DNA from: an uncultured Collinsella sp.
GTDB lineage: Bacteria > Actinomycetota > Coriobacteriia > Coriobacteriales > Coriobacteriaceae
Reading direction: 5' to 3'
Length of the DNA: 64,000 nt
NCBI GenBank assembly: GCA_934654775.1
Contig: CAKUGR010000014.1
Coordinates: forward strand, 1-64,000
Shown: positions 41,272 through 50,601 of the stretch, piece by piece
Layout of the letters: each line of letters opens with the position of its first letter
Position numbering within the stretch: the stretch's first letter is position 1
Position numbers and translations under genes: made by a program
The notes under the pieces: generated by a model
What the model saw: the letters and a program-made list of their open reading frames with translations, nothing else
Told to the model about the DNA's origin: nothing
Databases searched by the model: none

Positions 41272-42834
41272 ATGAACAAAGATGAGCTGCTGGCAAAGTT
41301 CCAGCGCCTGGGCAAAGTCCTCATGACGCCTGTCTTGATCCTGCCAATCGCCGGCATCCTTCAGGGCTTTGGCAATGCCTTTACCAGCCCCACCCTTACG
41401 GCAGCTGTTCCCTGGCTTGCTGCTCCGGGCTTTGCGATTTTCTTTTCGATTCTCAAGGCCGCTGCCGGCATCGTTATGAACAACATCCCGGTTATCTTCT
41501 CGATTTGTCTCGCCTATGGCTTCGCCAAGTCCGAGAAGGCTACCGCGGCGCTTTGTGGCTTTTTGGGCTACATGTGCATGAATTCCGTGATGGGCACGTT
41601 CCTTACGGCGACTGGCGTTATCGATCCCGCGAATCTTACGACGGGCCAGAGCACGATCCTCGGTATCACCACGCTCGACACTGGCGTTATCGGCGGTCTT
41701 CTGGTGGGCGCAATCGTCGCATGGTTGCATAACCGTTACTACAAGATTGAGCTGCCTGCCGTGTTCTCCATCTTCAACGGCACGCGCTTTATCCCGGCGG
41801 TGACGCTGCTCTCATGCAGCATCCTCGCATTGGTCATGTCCTTTGTTTTCCCGTTTATTCAGAACGCTCTCGGTGCGCTGTCCGAGTTCATCAAGACTAC
41901 GGGTGCCTTTGGTGCATTTGTCTACGGCGCCGGCGAGCGCATGCTCCTGCCTTTTGGCCTGCATCACTTTGTCTATTTGCCGTTCTTCTTCACGTCGCTC
42001 GGTGGCGTCGAGACCATCGACGGCCAGACTGTTCAGGGCGCTATCAATATCTACAACGCGATCCTGGGCTCTCCCAGCACGCCGTTTAACATCGAGGTCA
42101 GCCGTTTTGTCATGAACGGCAAGGTTATCTTCGCCATGTTCGGCCTGCCCGGCGCTGCACTCGCCTTCTACAAGACGGCGCTTCCCAAAAACAAGAAGAA
42201 GACCGCAGCACTCATGATCGCCATCGTGGTGCCTTGCATCCTCTCCGGCATTACCGAGCCGCTCGAGTACTCCTTCCTGTTTATCGCGCCCATCCTCTAC
42301 GTGTTCCACGCTCTCATGGCTGGTCTTGCCTATGCGCTGACCTATATCCTGCAGTTCAACGTGGCCGGTTCCGCGTCCTTCGGCGGCCCGCTCCTGTCGT
42401 TGATCTTTAACGGCATTATGGGTGCAGCCAAGGGCTCCAACTGGCAGGTTATCCTGTTCCTCGGCCCCATCTACTTCGTGGCGTACTACTTCGTCTTCAA
42501 GTTCATCATTCTTAAGAAGGACCTAAAGACCCCTGGCCGTGAGGAAGAGTCTGACGATGAGGCCGCAAAGGCTCCCAAGACCGTGATCAGCGATCTCATT
42601 CCCGCCATCGTTGAGGCAGTGGGCGGCGACAACAATATTAAGTCTGTCGAGGCCTGCTTCACCCGTCTGCGAATCCAGCTCAATGACTGTGACAAGGTGG
42701 TTGACGACGCCGAGTTTACCGAAAAGCTCGAAGCGCGTGGCATCGTGCATGTCAACGGCGGCGTGCAGATTGTCTACGGTAACATGGCTTCTAACTACGC
42801 AACCCAGATGCGCGAGCTGCTGGGCATGGAGTAA
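41272..42834 (+). CDS. PTS EIICB transporter, alpha-glucoside type (locus 1)
   Basis: This 520-residue protein has a glucose-family EIIC membrane domain (GERMLLPFGLHHFVYLPFF, GITEPLEYSFLF with the conserved Glu, NGTRFIPA) and a C-terminal EIIB domain with the phospho-Cys in VEACFTRLRIQL. No EIIA domain is fused, so it must share one. It imports and phosphorylates an alpha-glucoside that the upstream GH4 enzyme cleaves. Start follows AAGAGGGG. Confidence 0.92.
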   Translation: MNKDELLAKFQRLGKVLMTPVLILPIAGILQGFGNAFTSPTLTAAVPWLAAPGFAIFFSILKAAAGIVMNNIPVIFSICLAYGFAKSEKATAALCGFLGYMCMNSVMGTFLTATGVIDPANLTTGQSTILGITTLDTGVIGGLLVGAIVAWLHNRYYKIELPAVFSIFNGTRFIPAVTLLSCSILALVMSFVFPFIQNALGALSEFIKTTGAFGAFVYGAGERMLLPFGLHHFVYLPFFFTSLGGVETIDGQTVQGAINIYNAILGSPSTPFNIEVSRFVMNGKVIFAMFGLPGAALAFYKTALPKNKKKTAALMIAIVVPCILSGITEPLEYSFLFIAPILYVFHALMAGLAYALTYILQFNVAGSASFGGPLLSLIFNGIMGAAKGSNWQVILFLGPIYFVAYYFVFKFIILKKDLKTPGREEESDDEAAKAPKTVISDLIPAIVEAVGGDNNIKSVEACFTRLRIQLNDCDKVVDDAEFTEKLEARGIVHVNGGVQIVYGNMASNYATQMRELLGME

Positions 42835-42862
42835 ACGACTCAAACGCACAATCAAGATTAAT

Positions 42863-42902
42863 ACAGGTTGGCGTCCGATTCTTCAATCGGGCGCCAACCT
42901 GT
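42863..42902. terminator. Bidirectional terminator between the two glucoside loci
   Basis: ACAGGTTGGCGTCCGATT pairs with its complement (one mismatch) around CTTC, followed by GCTGTTTTGGGG. It lies after the locus 1 PTS gene and before convergent rpiR2. The remaining ~125 bases to 43026 hold nothing recognisable. Confidence 0.75.
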
Positions 42903-43026
42903 GCTGTTTTGGGGTGAATGGGCAAGTACATGACGTGCTCGCTGCTCTCTTTTGGCGCTGCCTATCGTGTATTCGGACGCCTTGCGACGGTGAGGTGCGT
43001 TCTTTTCGGTTCTAGCGTGTTTGCGG

Positions 43027-43827
43027 CTAGCGCTGCGCCCGAAGTCGATTTGCACAGCTGATATACAGAGCGTTAACCGCGCTTTGTAGGCTCATGCCCT
43101 CAACCAAGGCGGTCGAGTACTCGCTGAGTGACTCCGCGCTCACGGGTAGCAAGAGCTCGCGCGCCCCGTTGTTATCGAATGCCATGTTGCTCGATATCCA
43201 AATAACGCGGCAACCTCGCCGCTTGGCCTCAACGTAAAGATTGAAGATGTGGCTCGTCTTCCCTGAGAACGATACAAAGATGGTTAGATCGTCGGGTTGG
43301 AGCAGGCAGAGCGACGTCTCCTGTCCCTTGACGGAGCCAAATGAGAAGCACAGTCGGTTTACGCGGCTCAGCTTTTCGCAGAGTGAGCGGGCGGCGAGAT
43401 TGGAGAATGAGCTTCCGTATACGTAGACATTTTGCGCATCGAGAAGCCAGTCAACGGCCTGCTCGAGTCGATCCTCAGTGAGCAGGTGTTTTGTTTCAAG
43501 CAAAGAGGTCTCTACGATATCGAAATACCAGGGTATATCGATTTGCTTATGCGCCCTTGCCTCGGTTGTCTCACGCTGGAGCCAAGCGTTGAAGTCGTCA
43601 ACTTGCTCTTTGAACGATCGAAAGCTCGAGCCGTTTACGCGCCTGCAGAAGCGCGAGATGGTCGCGGGCGATGTATTGCACGCGCGGGCAAGTTCTTCTA
43701 TTGAGAGCTCTGGGATCTCGTCGTGATGGGAAAGGGCGTAGAGTGCGATGTGGGCGTCAAGGCTGCCGCCCTTCTCGACGTCTTCGATACAAGACCTGAG
43801 GTTCGAATAGACCTCGTACATCGACAT
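43027..43827 (-). CDS. RpiR/MurR-family transcriptional regulator 2
   Basis: This 266-residue regulator has the RpiR-type helix-turn-helix (LSIEELARACNTSPATISRFCRRV by ends) and a SIS domain (VYVYGSSFSNLAARSL, IFVSFSGKTSHIF, GCRVIWISS). It is the last gene of the locus 2 unit (GH4, PTS, rpiR2, all leftward). A hairpin before it may lower its level. Sequence similarity to RpiR1 is limited to family motifs, so the two loci probably respond to different sugars. Confidence 0.88.
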   Translation of the reverse strand: MSMYEVYSNLRSCIEDVEKGGSLDAHIALYALSHHDEIPELSIEELARACNTSPATISRFCRRVNGSSFRSFKEQVDDFNAWLQRETTEARAHKQIDIPWYFDIVETSLLETKHLLTEDRLEQAVDWLLDAQNVYVYGSSFSNLAARSLCEKLSRVNRLCFSFGSVKGQETSLCLLQPDDLTIFVSFSGKTSHIFNLYVEAKRRGCRVIWISSNMAFDNNGARELLLPVSAESLSEYSTALVEGMSLQSAVNALYISCANRLRAQR

Positions 43828-43846
43828 TCAAATCACTCCAAACAAT

Positions 43847-43882
43847 AATGCCCCGGAGCGGATATGCCATCTCCGGAGCATT
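43847..43882 (-). terminator. Hairpin between PTS 2 and rpiR2
   Basis: AATGCCCCGGAG faces CTCCGGAGCATT; on the minus strand ATTATTGTTT follows. It may be a partial terminator. Confidence 0.55.
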
Positions 43883-43904
43883 GTGGTGAAGCTATGGGAC
43901 GGAT

Positions 43905-45485
43905 TTATTCCATGCCCAAGTATTCTCTCATTTCGACTTTGTAGACAGAAGCTTTATTGCCGTAAACGATCTGAACACCGCCGCCAACGTGCACGATGGC
44001 GCTGGCGCCGAGGTCTTTGGTGAAGACGCTATCGTCCTTGACCAGGGCGGTGTCTTTGAGGCTGAGCCTCAGGCGAGTGAAGCAGGCGTTGACACCCGAG
44101 ATGTTATCGGCTCCGCCCACGGCTTCCACGATCTGCGGGATGAACTCGCTTACCTGAACAGGTGCTTTGGAGTCGATGGTCGACGTGTCATCCGCTGCCT
44201 GCGTGTCATCATCCTCGCGGCCCGGGGTTTTGAGGTCAAATTTCTTGATAAAGGTGCGGAACAGCACGTAATAGATCCCGAAGTAAGCGACGCCGAGCGG
44301 AATAAGCCAGAACCAGTTGGAGCCCTTATCGGCGTTCATGATGCCGTTGAAGATCCACGAGAGGAGCGGTCCGCCGAAGGCGGAAGGCCCGGGCACATTG
44401 AACTGTACCAGGTAGGTGAGTACATACGCGATGCCGCACAGCAGGGCGTGGACCACATAGAGTACGGGCGCTACAAAGAGGAAGGAGTACTCGAGCGGTT
44501 CGGTTATGCCCATGATGGCGGCCGGGATAACGGCGGCGATCATGAGGGAGCCGACCTTCTTTTTATTCTCGGGACGGGCACAGTGGTAGATGGCGAGCGC
44601 CGCCGCGGGCAGGCCGCACATGGCGAACAGCACCTTGCCGTTCATGACGTATTTTGAGATGTCGATGTCGTACATCATGCCGGGCGTGTTGAGCATGGCG
44701 TTGTAGATGTTGACAGCACCCTCGACGGTCTGGCCGTCAACCTGGATGCTACCGCCCAGAGAAGTGAAGAAAAACGGCAGGTAGATGAAATGATGCAGGC
44801 CGAAGGGCAGAAGCATGCGCTCGGAGAAGCCATAGATGAACGCGCCAAACACCCCGGTGGAATCGATGAGTGTCGAGGCGGCCTTTAGGCCGGTTTGCAC
44901 AAACGGAAACACGAAGGCGAGCGCAACGCCCACTAGGCTTGCGAAAACGACGGTGAGGGCGGGGACGCAGCGCGTGCCGTTGAAGATGCCGAGCACCGGC
45001 GGAAGCTGCACCTTATAGAATCGGTTGTGGATCCACGCGACTACCAAGCCGATGATGATGCCGCCGAATACGCCGGTGTCGAGTGTGGTTACGCCCAGGA
45101 TGGCGTTCTGACCGGTCTGTAGGTTGGCGGGATCGATGGTGCCCAGCAGGATAAGCAGCTGGCCCATGATCGTGTTCATGGTCATGTAGCCGATGAAGCC
45201 TGAGAGTGCGGCGGTCGCCTTCTCGGCCTTGGCGTAACCGTAGGCGATGCAGATCGCAAAGAGAACCGAGATGTTACCATTGATAACGTTGCCGGCTGCT
45301 TTGATGAGCGTGCTAAAGATCACCATCGGCTCGGTGCCCAAAAGCGGGCAGAGCGAGATGAGGTTAGCATTGGAAAGGGCGGAGCCCAGACCGACCAAAA
45401 TGCCGGAAACGGGCAGGAGGAGGACCGGCGCCATGAGCACCTTGCCGAGTCTCTGGAACTCGCTGTAGAGCTTGCTTTCTTTCAT
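43905..45485 (-). CDS. PTS EIICB transporter, alpha-glucoside type (locus 2)
   Basis: This 526-residue protein is a clear paralogue of the locus 1 transporter: FGAFIYGFSERMLLPFG (cited by its middle), GITEPLEYSFLF, NGTRCVPAL and an EIIB Cys in VNACFTRLRLSL. No EIIA is present. The ATG at 45485 follows AAGGA; it starts 24 bases after the GH4 gene stop. It supplies phosphorylated disaccharide to the upstream GH4 enzyme. Confidence 0.92.
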   Translation of the reverse strand: MKESKLYSEFQRLGKVLMAPVLLLPVSGILVGLGSALSNANLISLCPLLGTEPMVIFSTLIKAAGNVINGNISVLFAICIAYGYAKAEKATAALSGFIGYMTMNTIMGQLLILLGTIDPANLQTGQNAILGVTTLDTGVFGGIIIGLVVAWIHNRFYKVQLPPVLGIFNGTRCVPALTVVFASLVGVALAFVFPFVQTGLKAASTLIDSTGVFGAFIYGFSERMLLPFGLHHFIYLPFFFTSLGGSIQVDGQTVEGAVNIYNAMLNTPGMMYDIDISKYVMNGKVLFAMCGLPAAALAIYHCARPENKKKVGSLMIAAVIPAAIMGITEPLEYSFLFVAPVLYVVHALLCGIAYVLTYLVQFNVPGPSAFGGPLLSWIFNGIMNADKGSNWFWLIPLGVAYFGIYYVLFRTFIKKFDLKTPGREDDDTQAADDTSTIDSKAPVQVSEFIPQIVEAVGGADNISGVNACFTRLRLSLKDTALVKDDSVFTKDLGASAIVHVGGGVQIVYGNKASVYKVEMREYLGME

Positions 45486-45509
45486 GATGTTCCTTCGATG
45501 CGCGGGGAG

Positions 45510-46835
45510 TTAGGACAGGGTCGGCCAATAATCGCCGTTCGCTTCGATCAGGTCGTCGAGGATTTGGCGCGCGACGGTAGTCGAAGGGACGGTCTTGTTG
45601 ATTGCGATGGCTTCGAGCGCCTTCTGGTAGGAATGCTCGTAATATGCGTCGACGGCGAGCTTCTCACTGGCATTCTGCTCTTCGATAAGCCCCTTGTAAA
45701 AGGTGGGGATAGCAGGCTGGCTGATGGGTTCGGGGCCCCAAGAGCGCAGGTAAGCGGGGACCTCGACCATGGCGTCGTCGGGCAGATTGGGGATGGCGCC
45801 GTTATTCTCGACGATTACGAGATAACGTTCGCACTTGTTGTAGGCGATAGAGGCGGCTGCGTCGACGATAAAGTCGCCAAAGACCGTGAAGCTCTGTACG
45901 GGGCTCTTGTAATTGGCGGGATCTGCCAGGTACTTGTCGTGCTCGGCAAACATCTCCTTCTCGCGTCCGTTGATGACGTTGTCGGCGCGCGTCCAGTTGG
46001 GGTCCATGTCATCTGCCATGTCTTTGGAGTACAGGTAGTACTGCAGGTAGCTGTTGGGCAGATACTCGGGATAGTCCTTCACAATCTTGACGTATTGACC
46101 CCAGGTGTGCATCCAGTCCTTGTCCTTGTGATGCTTGTCGCTCACGGCCATGCCGTGCTCGAGAATCATCTGACGGAGCTCCGGCAGACGATCGCGCCCC
46201 TGCTTGTCGTAGATTTTGGTAAACCAGCCAAAGTGATTGAGTCCAAAATACATGGGGTCGATATCGCGCCAACTGGGAAGTCCGAGCATCTTAGAGTACG
46301 AGAGCAAGATAGCCGTGGGCATATCGCAGATGTTAAGGATATGGTCGTTGCCAAACTCGCGACGCGTGGCCTCGGCGACAACTGCGGCGGGGTTGGAATA
46401 GTTGAGGATCCAGGCGTCTGGACTGTATTTCTTGGTGTAGCGTACGAGGTCGAAGACGCCGGGGATGGACCTGATGCCATAGGAGATCGAACCGCCGGCG
46501 CCGCAGGTTTCCTGTCCCACGCAACCGTACTTGAGAGGGATGCGCTCGTCCTGGCGACGCATCTGAAGGCCACCCTGGCGGATTTGCGCGAAGACGAAGT
46601 CGACATCGGTGAATGCCTTTTCGGGATCGGTCGTCACGACAACTTCGATGTCAGGAGCTTCCTGCTCGATGAACTGCTTCATGATGTCGTAGACGAGATG
46701 CATGCGCTTCTCGTCGATGTCGTACAGGGCGAGTTTGCGCAGCGGCAATTCGTTTTTCTTTTGCAACAGGCTTTGGATGATGCCGGGAGTGTGGGTGCTG
46801 CCGGCTCCGGCGATTACAACTGCTTTCTTGTCCAT
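45510..46835 (-). CDS. GH4 6-phospho-alpha-glucosidase (locus 2)
   Basis: This 441-residue GH4 enzyme has VVIAGAGSTHTPGII (NAD site), NYSNPAAVVAEA, CDMP near residue 172 and FGLNHFGWFTKI. CDMP is the form known from maltose-6-phosphate hydrolases of the GlvA/MalH group, so alpha-glucoside phosphates are the likely substrate. It needs NAD and a divalent metal. It is the first gene of the leftward unit and is preceded by two repeated boxes. Start follows AAAGGGG. Confidence 0.9.
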   Translation of the reverse strand: MDKKAVVIAGAGSTHTPGIIQSLLQKKNELPLRKLALYDIDEKRMHLVYDIMKQFIEQEAPDIEVVVTTDPEKAFTDVDFVFAQIRQGGLQMRRQDERIPLKYGCVGQETCGAGGSISYGIRSIPGVFDLVRYTKKYSPDAWILNYSNPAAVVAEATRREFGNDHILNICDMPTAILLSYSKMLGLPSWRDIDPMYFGLNHFGWFTKIYDKQGRDRLPELRQMILEHGMAVSDKHHKDKDWMHTWGQYVKIVKDYPEYLPNSYLQYYLYSKDMADDMDPNWTRADNVINGREKEMFAEHDKYLADPANYKSPVQSFTVFGDFIVDAAASIAYNKCERYLVIVENNGAIPNLPDDAMVEVPAYLRSWGPEPISQPAIPTFYKGLIEEQNASEKLAVDAYYEHSYQKALEAIAINKTVPSTTVARQILDDLIEANGDYWPTLS

Positions 46836-46864
46836 GTGGTAAACCCCTTTCGTGTGGATTGACC

Positions 46865-46921
46865 ATTTCAGACTACGAAAGCTTTACCTGCGATTCTATC
46901 GATTTTCAGATTGCGAAAAAC
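46865..46921. promoter_or_regulatory. Repeated TTTCAGAYTRCGAAA boxes before GH4 gene 2
   Basis: TTTCAGACTACGAAAG (about 46866) and TTTCAGATTGCGAAAA (about 46905) are two copies of a TTTC-N7-GAAA dyad about 39 bp apart, upstream of the locus 2 unit. RpiR2 is the natural candidate to bind. The rest of the 46836-47078 gap shows nothing else. Confidence 0.5.
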
Positions 46922-47078
46922 GATAGCGATAATCTTAACAGGATGCGTTTTGCGTGGTTAAATAGCGCCGGGAAAGATGCTGACCTGGGCGGCAGACGAC
47001 GTGTTGCATGGCTGCAGGAGCGAACGCCAGACGGTCAAAAGATGGTGGGCGGTGCTGGGGCTTTTGACTGCAATTGCG

Positions 47079-48308
47079 CTACCCGCGGTGGCGCTCCCAG
47101 CGAGCCAACTTAATCGTCACCAGCGTGAGCGCCCAGGCCACAAGCGAGAACGCGGCGCCCACGGCGCCCACGTACGCAATGCCAACGCTGCTCACCACGG
47201 CGCCGCCCACCGCGGTGCCAAACGAGATGCCGACGTTAAACGCCATGGGCTCAACCGAACTCGCGAGTACCATCGACTTGGGATGGCGGCTGCGTGCCAC
47301 GTCCATAAAGTGCGTGATACACGACACCGAGAACAGGTACATGAGCAGCGCCAAGCTAAAGACAAAGACCAGCGCGAGCGGCATGGTGCCGCCCACGGCA
47401 AACAGCCCGAGCAGCGCCGCAGCCTGCAGCACAAACGTCACCAGCAGCGCCTTCATGCCAAAGCGCGCATCGATCCATCCGCCCAGGATGTTCGAGATCA
47501 GGCAGAACACGCCGTAGGCCATAAGCGTGGTACTGGCTTCTACCGTGCCCATACCCAACACCTGCTCCAGATAGGGCGTCACGTAGCCGTAGAACACATA
47601 GACCGACCCCACACCAAACAAAAAGATGAGCATGCCGGTGATGATGCTCGGCTCGCGCAGCAGACCCGCCTGCTCGCGAAAGGTGGCGGGCTCGTCGGTT
47701 TGTCCAGCGCGCGGCATAAACGCCACGAGCGCGCCGCAGATCAAAACGGCAAAGGTCAGCGTACCGTACATGGCCACGTGCCAGTCGAGCGTGTCGGCCA
47801 CGAACTTGCCGATCGAAGTGACAAAGACCATTGCCACGGAAAACGCACCATATACCACCGAGATGGCAAGCGAAGTTTGCTGCGGGGACAGCAGCTCGGG
47901 GATGTACGTTACACCCACGGCGAGCAGTGCGCCCGAGACGGAACCCAGGATGATGCGCGAGATAAAGAGCACCTGGAAGTTGGGCGCCAGTGCCATGACC
48001 AGGTTGCCGAGCACAAAGACGATGCTATAGCACACGAGCAGCTGGTAGCGGCGAAAACGCCCCGTGCTGAGCGCGAGCACCGGCGTCGCGATGGCGTAGA
48101 CGAGCGCGAATACGCTGATGAGCTGGCCCGCAGTGGCAAGCGAGATGCCGAGCTCCGTTGCCAAGTCGCTCTCGATACCGATGACCACGAACTCGGAGCA
48201 GCCGAGCGAGAATCCCAACAGCACGAGCAGCGCCAGGCAGAGCTTGGTGCGCGCGGGGGAGAGCGCGGCGGCGGTTGACTTACTTATAGGCGTGGTTGCG
48301 GCGGTCAA
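47079..48308 (-). CDS. MFS transporter, drug/arabinose-efflux type (DHA1)
   Basis: About 409 residues with twelve hydrophobic segments; helix 1 reads LLGFSLGCSEFVVIGI, then DLATELGISLATAGQLIS and VYAIATPVLALSTGRFRRYQLL (cited by parts), as in DHA1-family exporters (AraJ/YdhP-like). Export of small molecules is expected; substrate unknown. TTG 48308 has GGAG eight bases upstream, GTG 48317 is an alternative; the longer frame to 48737 runs antisense through the next gene and is rejected. It is divergent from the LpdD-Idi fusion gene. Confidence 0.85.
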   Translation of the reverse strand: MTAATTPISKSTAAALSPARTKLCLALLVLLGFSLGCSEFVVIGIESDLATELGISLATAGQLISVFALVYAIATPVLALSTGRFRRYQLLVCYSIVFVLGNLVMALAPNFQVLFISRIILGSVSGALLAVGVTYIPELLSPQQTSLAISVVYGAFSVAMVFVTSIGKFVADTLDWHVAMYGTLTFAVLICGALVAFMPRAGQTDEPATFREQAGLLREPSIITGMLIFLFGVGSVYVFYGYVTPYLEQVLGMGTVEASTTLMAYGVFCLISNILGGWIDARFGMKALLVTFVLQAAALLGLFAVGGTMPLALVFVFSLALLMYLFSVSCITHFMDVARSRHPKSMVLASSVEPMAFNVGISFGTAVGGAVVSSVGIAYVGAVGAAFSLVAWALTLVTIKLARWERHRG

Positions 48309-48469
48309 GGTTGTCACTCCAATGTCGCATGAATAAGCGGGATTCAATCCCTGCAACTCTAACAGAATGTGTCGGGTGCCTGCCCCCTTTGTCGCAGGCT
48401 GCGCTTGCCTGTATAGTCGCAATACAGGCGAAGATGGTCTCAGGTACATCGCGGGCGACAGGAGATCCC

Positions 48470-49417
48470 ATGGGTATGCACACGACAAAGGTTGCAGTGG
48501 GCGAGGGCAAGTTTGTGCTCGAGGCCCAGTTGACGGTGACGCCGCGAGGCATGGCGGTGTACGCCTGCTCGCCGGAGTTCGCGCACCTGGGCGCCACGGC
48601 GCAGGCCATCCCGCGCCCCGAGCCCGGCCGTACGGCGACGGTGAGCATCCTGGCCGTTCCGTGTCATCGAGACGAGATCCCGGCGCACGATATCGCGGCG
48701 GCGCTGGCCACGCGCTTTGGCGTGCCGGTCGTTGCAAGTACGGGTTTTCATGTTGAACAGGCGAGCGGGGACGACCTGCAGCGCGTGCTCGACACCACCA
48801 AAGAGCTCATCGCCGCGCTCGAGGAGGCCGCAGCCCGTATTCTGCGTGCCGGCTGGGATGAGGGCGGCGCAGGCGCCGAGGTCGTGGCGGTCGATGCTGC
48901 GACCGGCGAGGCGCTTGGCCCCGTCGACCGCATCGAGGCCCATACCGGCGAGGGCATCCTGCATCAGGCATTTCTGACGCTTCTGGTCGAGGGCCAGGGC
49001 GAGGACGCGCGCCTGCTGCTCTGCCGCCGCAGTCCGCTCAAACGGCTGTGGGGTGGGGTGCTGGCCGATAGCTGCGCCGGCCATCCACTCCCGGGGGAGG
49101 CCGTCGCCGCTGCGACGGCGCGCCGCATCAACGAAGAGCTCGGCATCATGCGCGAGCCCGGCGAGCTCAAGCACCTGGGTCACGTGGTCTACCGCGAGGA
49201 TCACGGCGACGGCCGCTGCGAGTGCGAATGGTGCGAGGTGTTCGCAGCCCATGTCGAGCCGGGCGAGCTACGCATCAACCAAGAGGAGATCTCGGAGGTG
49301 CGCCGCGTGGCCCCGTCCGAGCTCAAAGGCTACCTGCAGGGTCGCCCCGAGCAGCTGGCCCCCTGGCTCCGCGAGGCCCTCAGCGACCCATCCATCCGTA
49401 CGGCCCTCGCTATGTAA
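48470..49417 (+). CDS. idi: LpdD-like domain fused to isopentenyl-diphosphate isomerase
   Basis: This 315-residue protein has two parts. Residues ~1-130 (VGEGKFVLEAQL, AHLGATAQAIPRPEPGR, HRDEIPAHDIAAAL, VASTGFHVEQAS) resemble LpdD-type proteins, annotated as prenylated-flavin chaperones beside UbiD-type decarboxylases. Residues ~165-300 are a Nudix isopentenyl-diphosphate isomerase: KRLWGGVLADSCAGHPLPGE, ARRINEELGI and CECEWCEVF. Type 1 IDI makes dimethylallyl diphosphate, the source of the prenyl group of prenyl-FMN, so the fusion is chemically sensible. The Idi call is firm; the N-terminal call is by pattern only. ATG 48470 follows AGGAG. The stop lies in a dispersed palindrome. Confidence 0.8.
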   Translation: MGMHTTKVAVGEGKFVLEAQLTVTPRGMAVYACSPEFAHLGATAQAIPRPEPGRTATVSILAVPCHRDEIPAHDIAAALATRFGVPVVASTGFHVEQASGDDLQRVLDTTKELIAALEEAAARILRAGWDEGGAGAEVVAVDAATGEALGPVDRIEAHTGEGILHQAFLTLLVEGQGEDARLLLCRRSPLKRLWGGVLADSCAGHPLPGEAVAAATARRINEELGIMREPGELKHLGHVVYREDHGDGRCECEWCEVFAAHVEPGELRINQEEISEVRRVAPSELKGYLQGRPEQLAPWLREALSDPSIRTALAM

Positions 49418-49442
49418 CAAAGGGACTGTCCCTTTGTCACAT
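49412..49442. repeat. Dispersed palindrome (family 1) overlapping the idi stop
   Basis: ATGTAACAAAGGGAC with complement GTCCCTTTGTCACAT. The last Met codon and TAA of the fusion gene belong to the repeat. Confidence 0.85.
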
Positions 49443-49613
49443 CTGCGGCATGACCGCTGCCCAAACCGTCCCAACATTCGATGAAAATCTCGAAATCGAG
49501 GAAAACCGTCGAATGTTGTGACGGTTTTCGTGTCCGGCGTGGGCGAGCTCCGGTGCTGTTTGGGGGTATAAGGCTGGCAAGTGTTTACTTGCGAGGCTTA
49601 AGGGGCGCCCCGT

Positions 49614-50522
49614 ATGGATATCGATAACTTTGAATGGTGGTATAGCGAAGGCGAGGCTCCGGACGAGGAGTGGGACGAGCCTTTGCCGCATGACGAGTCG
49701 AGCGACGGGGCGGATGCCGTGGGCGCGGCGAGCGTCGATGCCGAGGCGGGCAACGATGCCGATGCCGTGGCCGAATCCGATGACGCCATTGACGACTCTG
49801 CCGAGCCTTTGACCTTCGAACAGGCATGGGCCCAGGCCGAGGCTGACGAGGCAAAGGCCGATGCCACGGCAACGCTGGGTGAGCCGGCCGACATGTCGAT
49901 CTCGCCGGCAAAGACCCCACAGCCGCGCCACACCATCGATCCCGACAGCACGGCGTCTTTCAGCATCCTCGACGTGCCCTCGCAGGGTGCCCAGGCGCCC
50001 GCCCCCACGCATCGCCCCAACCTGGCTCGTGAGGAAGACGCAGGTCGCCGCTCACCACTCGGCCCCATCCTCATCGCCTTCATGGCCGGTGTCATCGCTT
50101 GCTCGGCGATCGGAAATGTCTGGAGCCACGTGGAGCAACAGCGCAAAGACGCCGCCAAGGTCGAGATGTCTGTCGAGCAATCGCTCAGCCGTACGCGCTC
50201 GGTGCATGTGTCGGTCGAGGTCAAGGACGGTGCGACATGGGACACCGCCCGCGGCGACAGCCAGATGCTCATCCATATCGTGGGCCGCACACTCAGGGGG
50301 CAGGCGATTGACGAGTATCAATATGTCAACTCCGCTGGCGACGGCATCGAACTCAAACCCGGCGACTACGAGCTTACGGTCGACGAGCCGCCCGTCGCCA
50401 CCGATGGCACGCGCTTCCGTGCCTCAAAGCGCATGGTTCCCGTGAGCTTTAACTCGCAGGCGCCCGATACGGTCGACAGCACGCCGCAGGGCGGGTTCGA
50501 CCTTTACGCAATCGCTCAATAA
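49614..50522 (+). CDS. Single-pass membrane protein with acidic N-terminus
   Basis: This 302-residue protein is not recognised. Residues 1-~100 are very rich in Asp, Glu and Ala; one hydrophobic helix lies at 148-168 (PILIAFMAGVIACSAIG) after RRSPLG; the C-terminal 130 residues are probably outside and contain a beta-rich stretch (SVHVSVEVKDGATWD, YELTVDEPP). The arrangement recalls lipoprotein- or surface-associated proteins with a cytosolic tail. It stands alone between palindromes and the epimerase gene. Codon use is like the neighbours, so it is a real gene. Confidence 0.75.
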   Translation: MDIDNFEWWYSEGEAPDEEWDEPLPHDESSDGADAVGAASVDAEAGNDADAVAESDDAIDDSAEPLTFEQAWAQAEADEAKADATATLGEPADMSISPAKTPQPRHTIDPDSTASFSILDVPSQGAQAPAPTHRPNLAREEDAGRRSPLGPILIAFMAGVIACSAIGNVWSHVEQQRKDAAKVEMSVEQSLSRTRSVHVSVEVKDGATWDTARGDSQMLIHIVGRTLRGQAIDEYQYVNSAGDGIELKPGDYELTVDEPPVATDGTRFRASKRMVPVSFNSQAPDTVDSTPQGGFDLYAIAQ

Positions 50523-50601
50523 CTGCGCCTGCCGCTTCTCCTTGCCGCCAAGAGTGGGACAATAGCCCTCGACACTGTTGTTTACTTTTGGAGGAAGTAG
50601 C

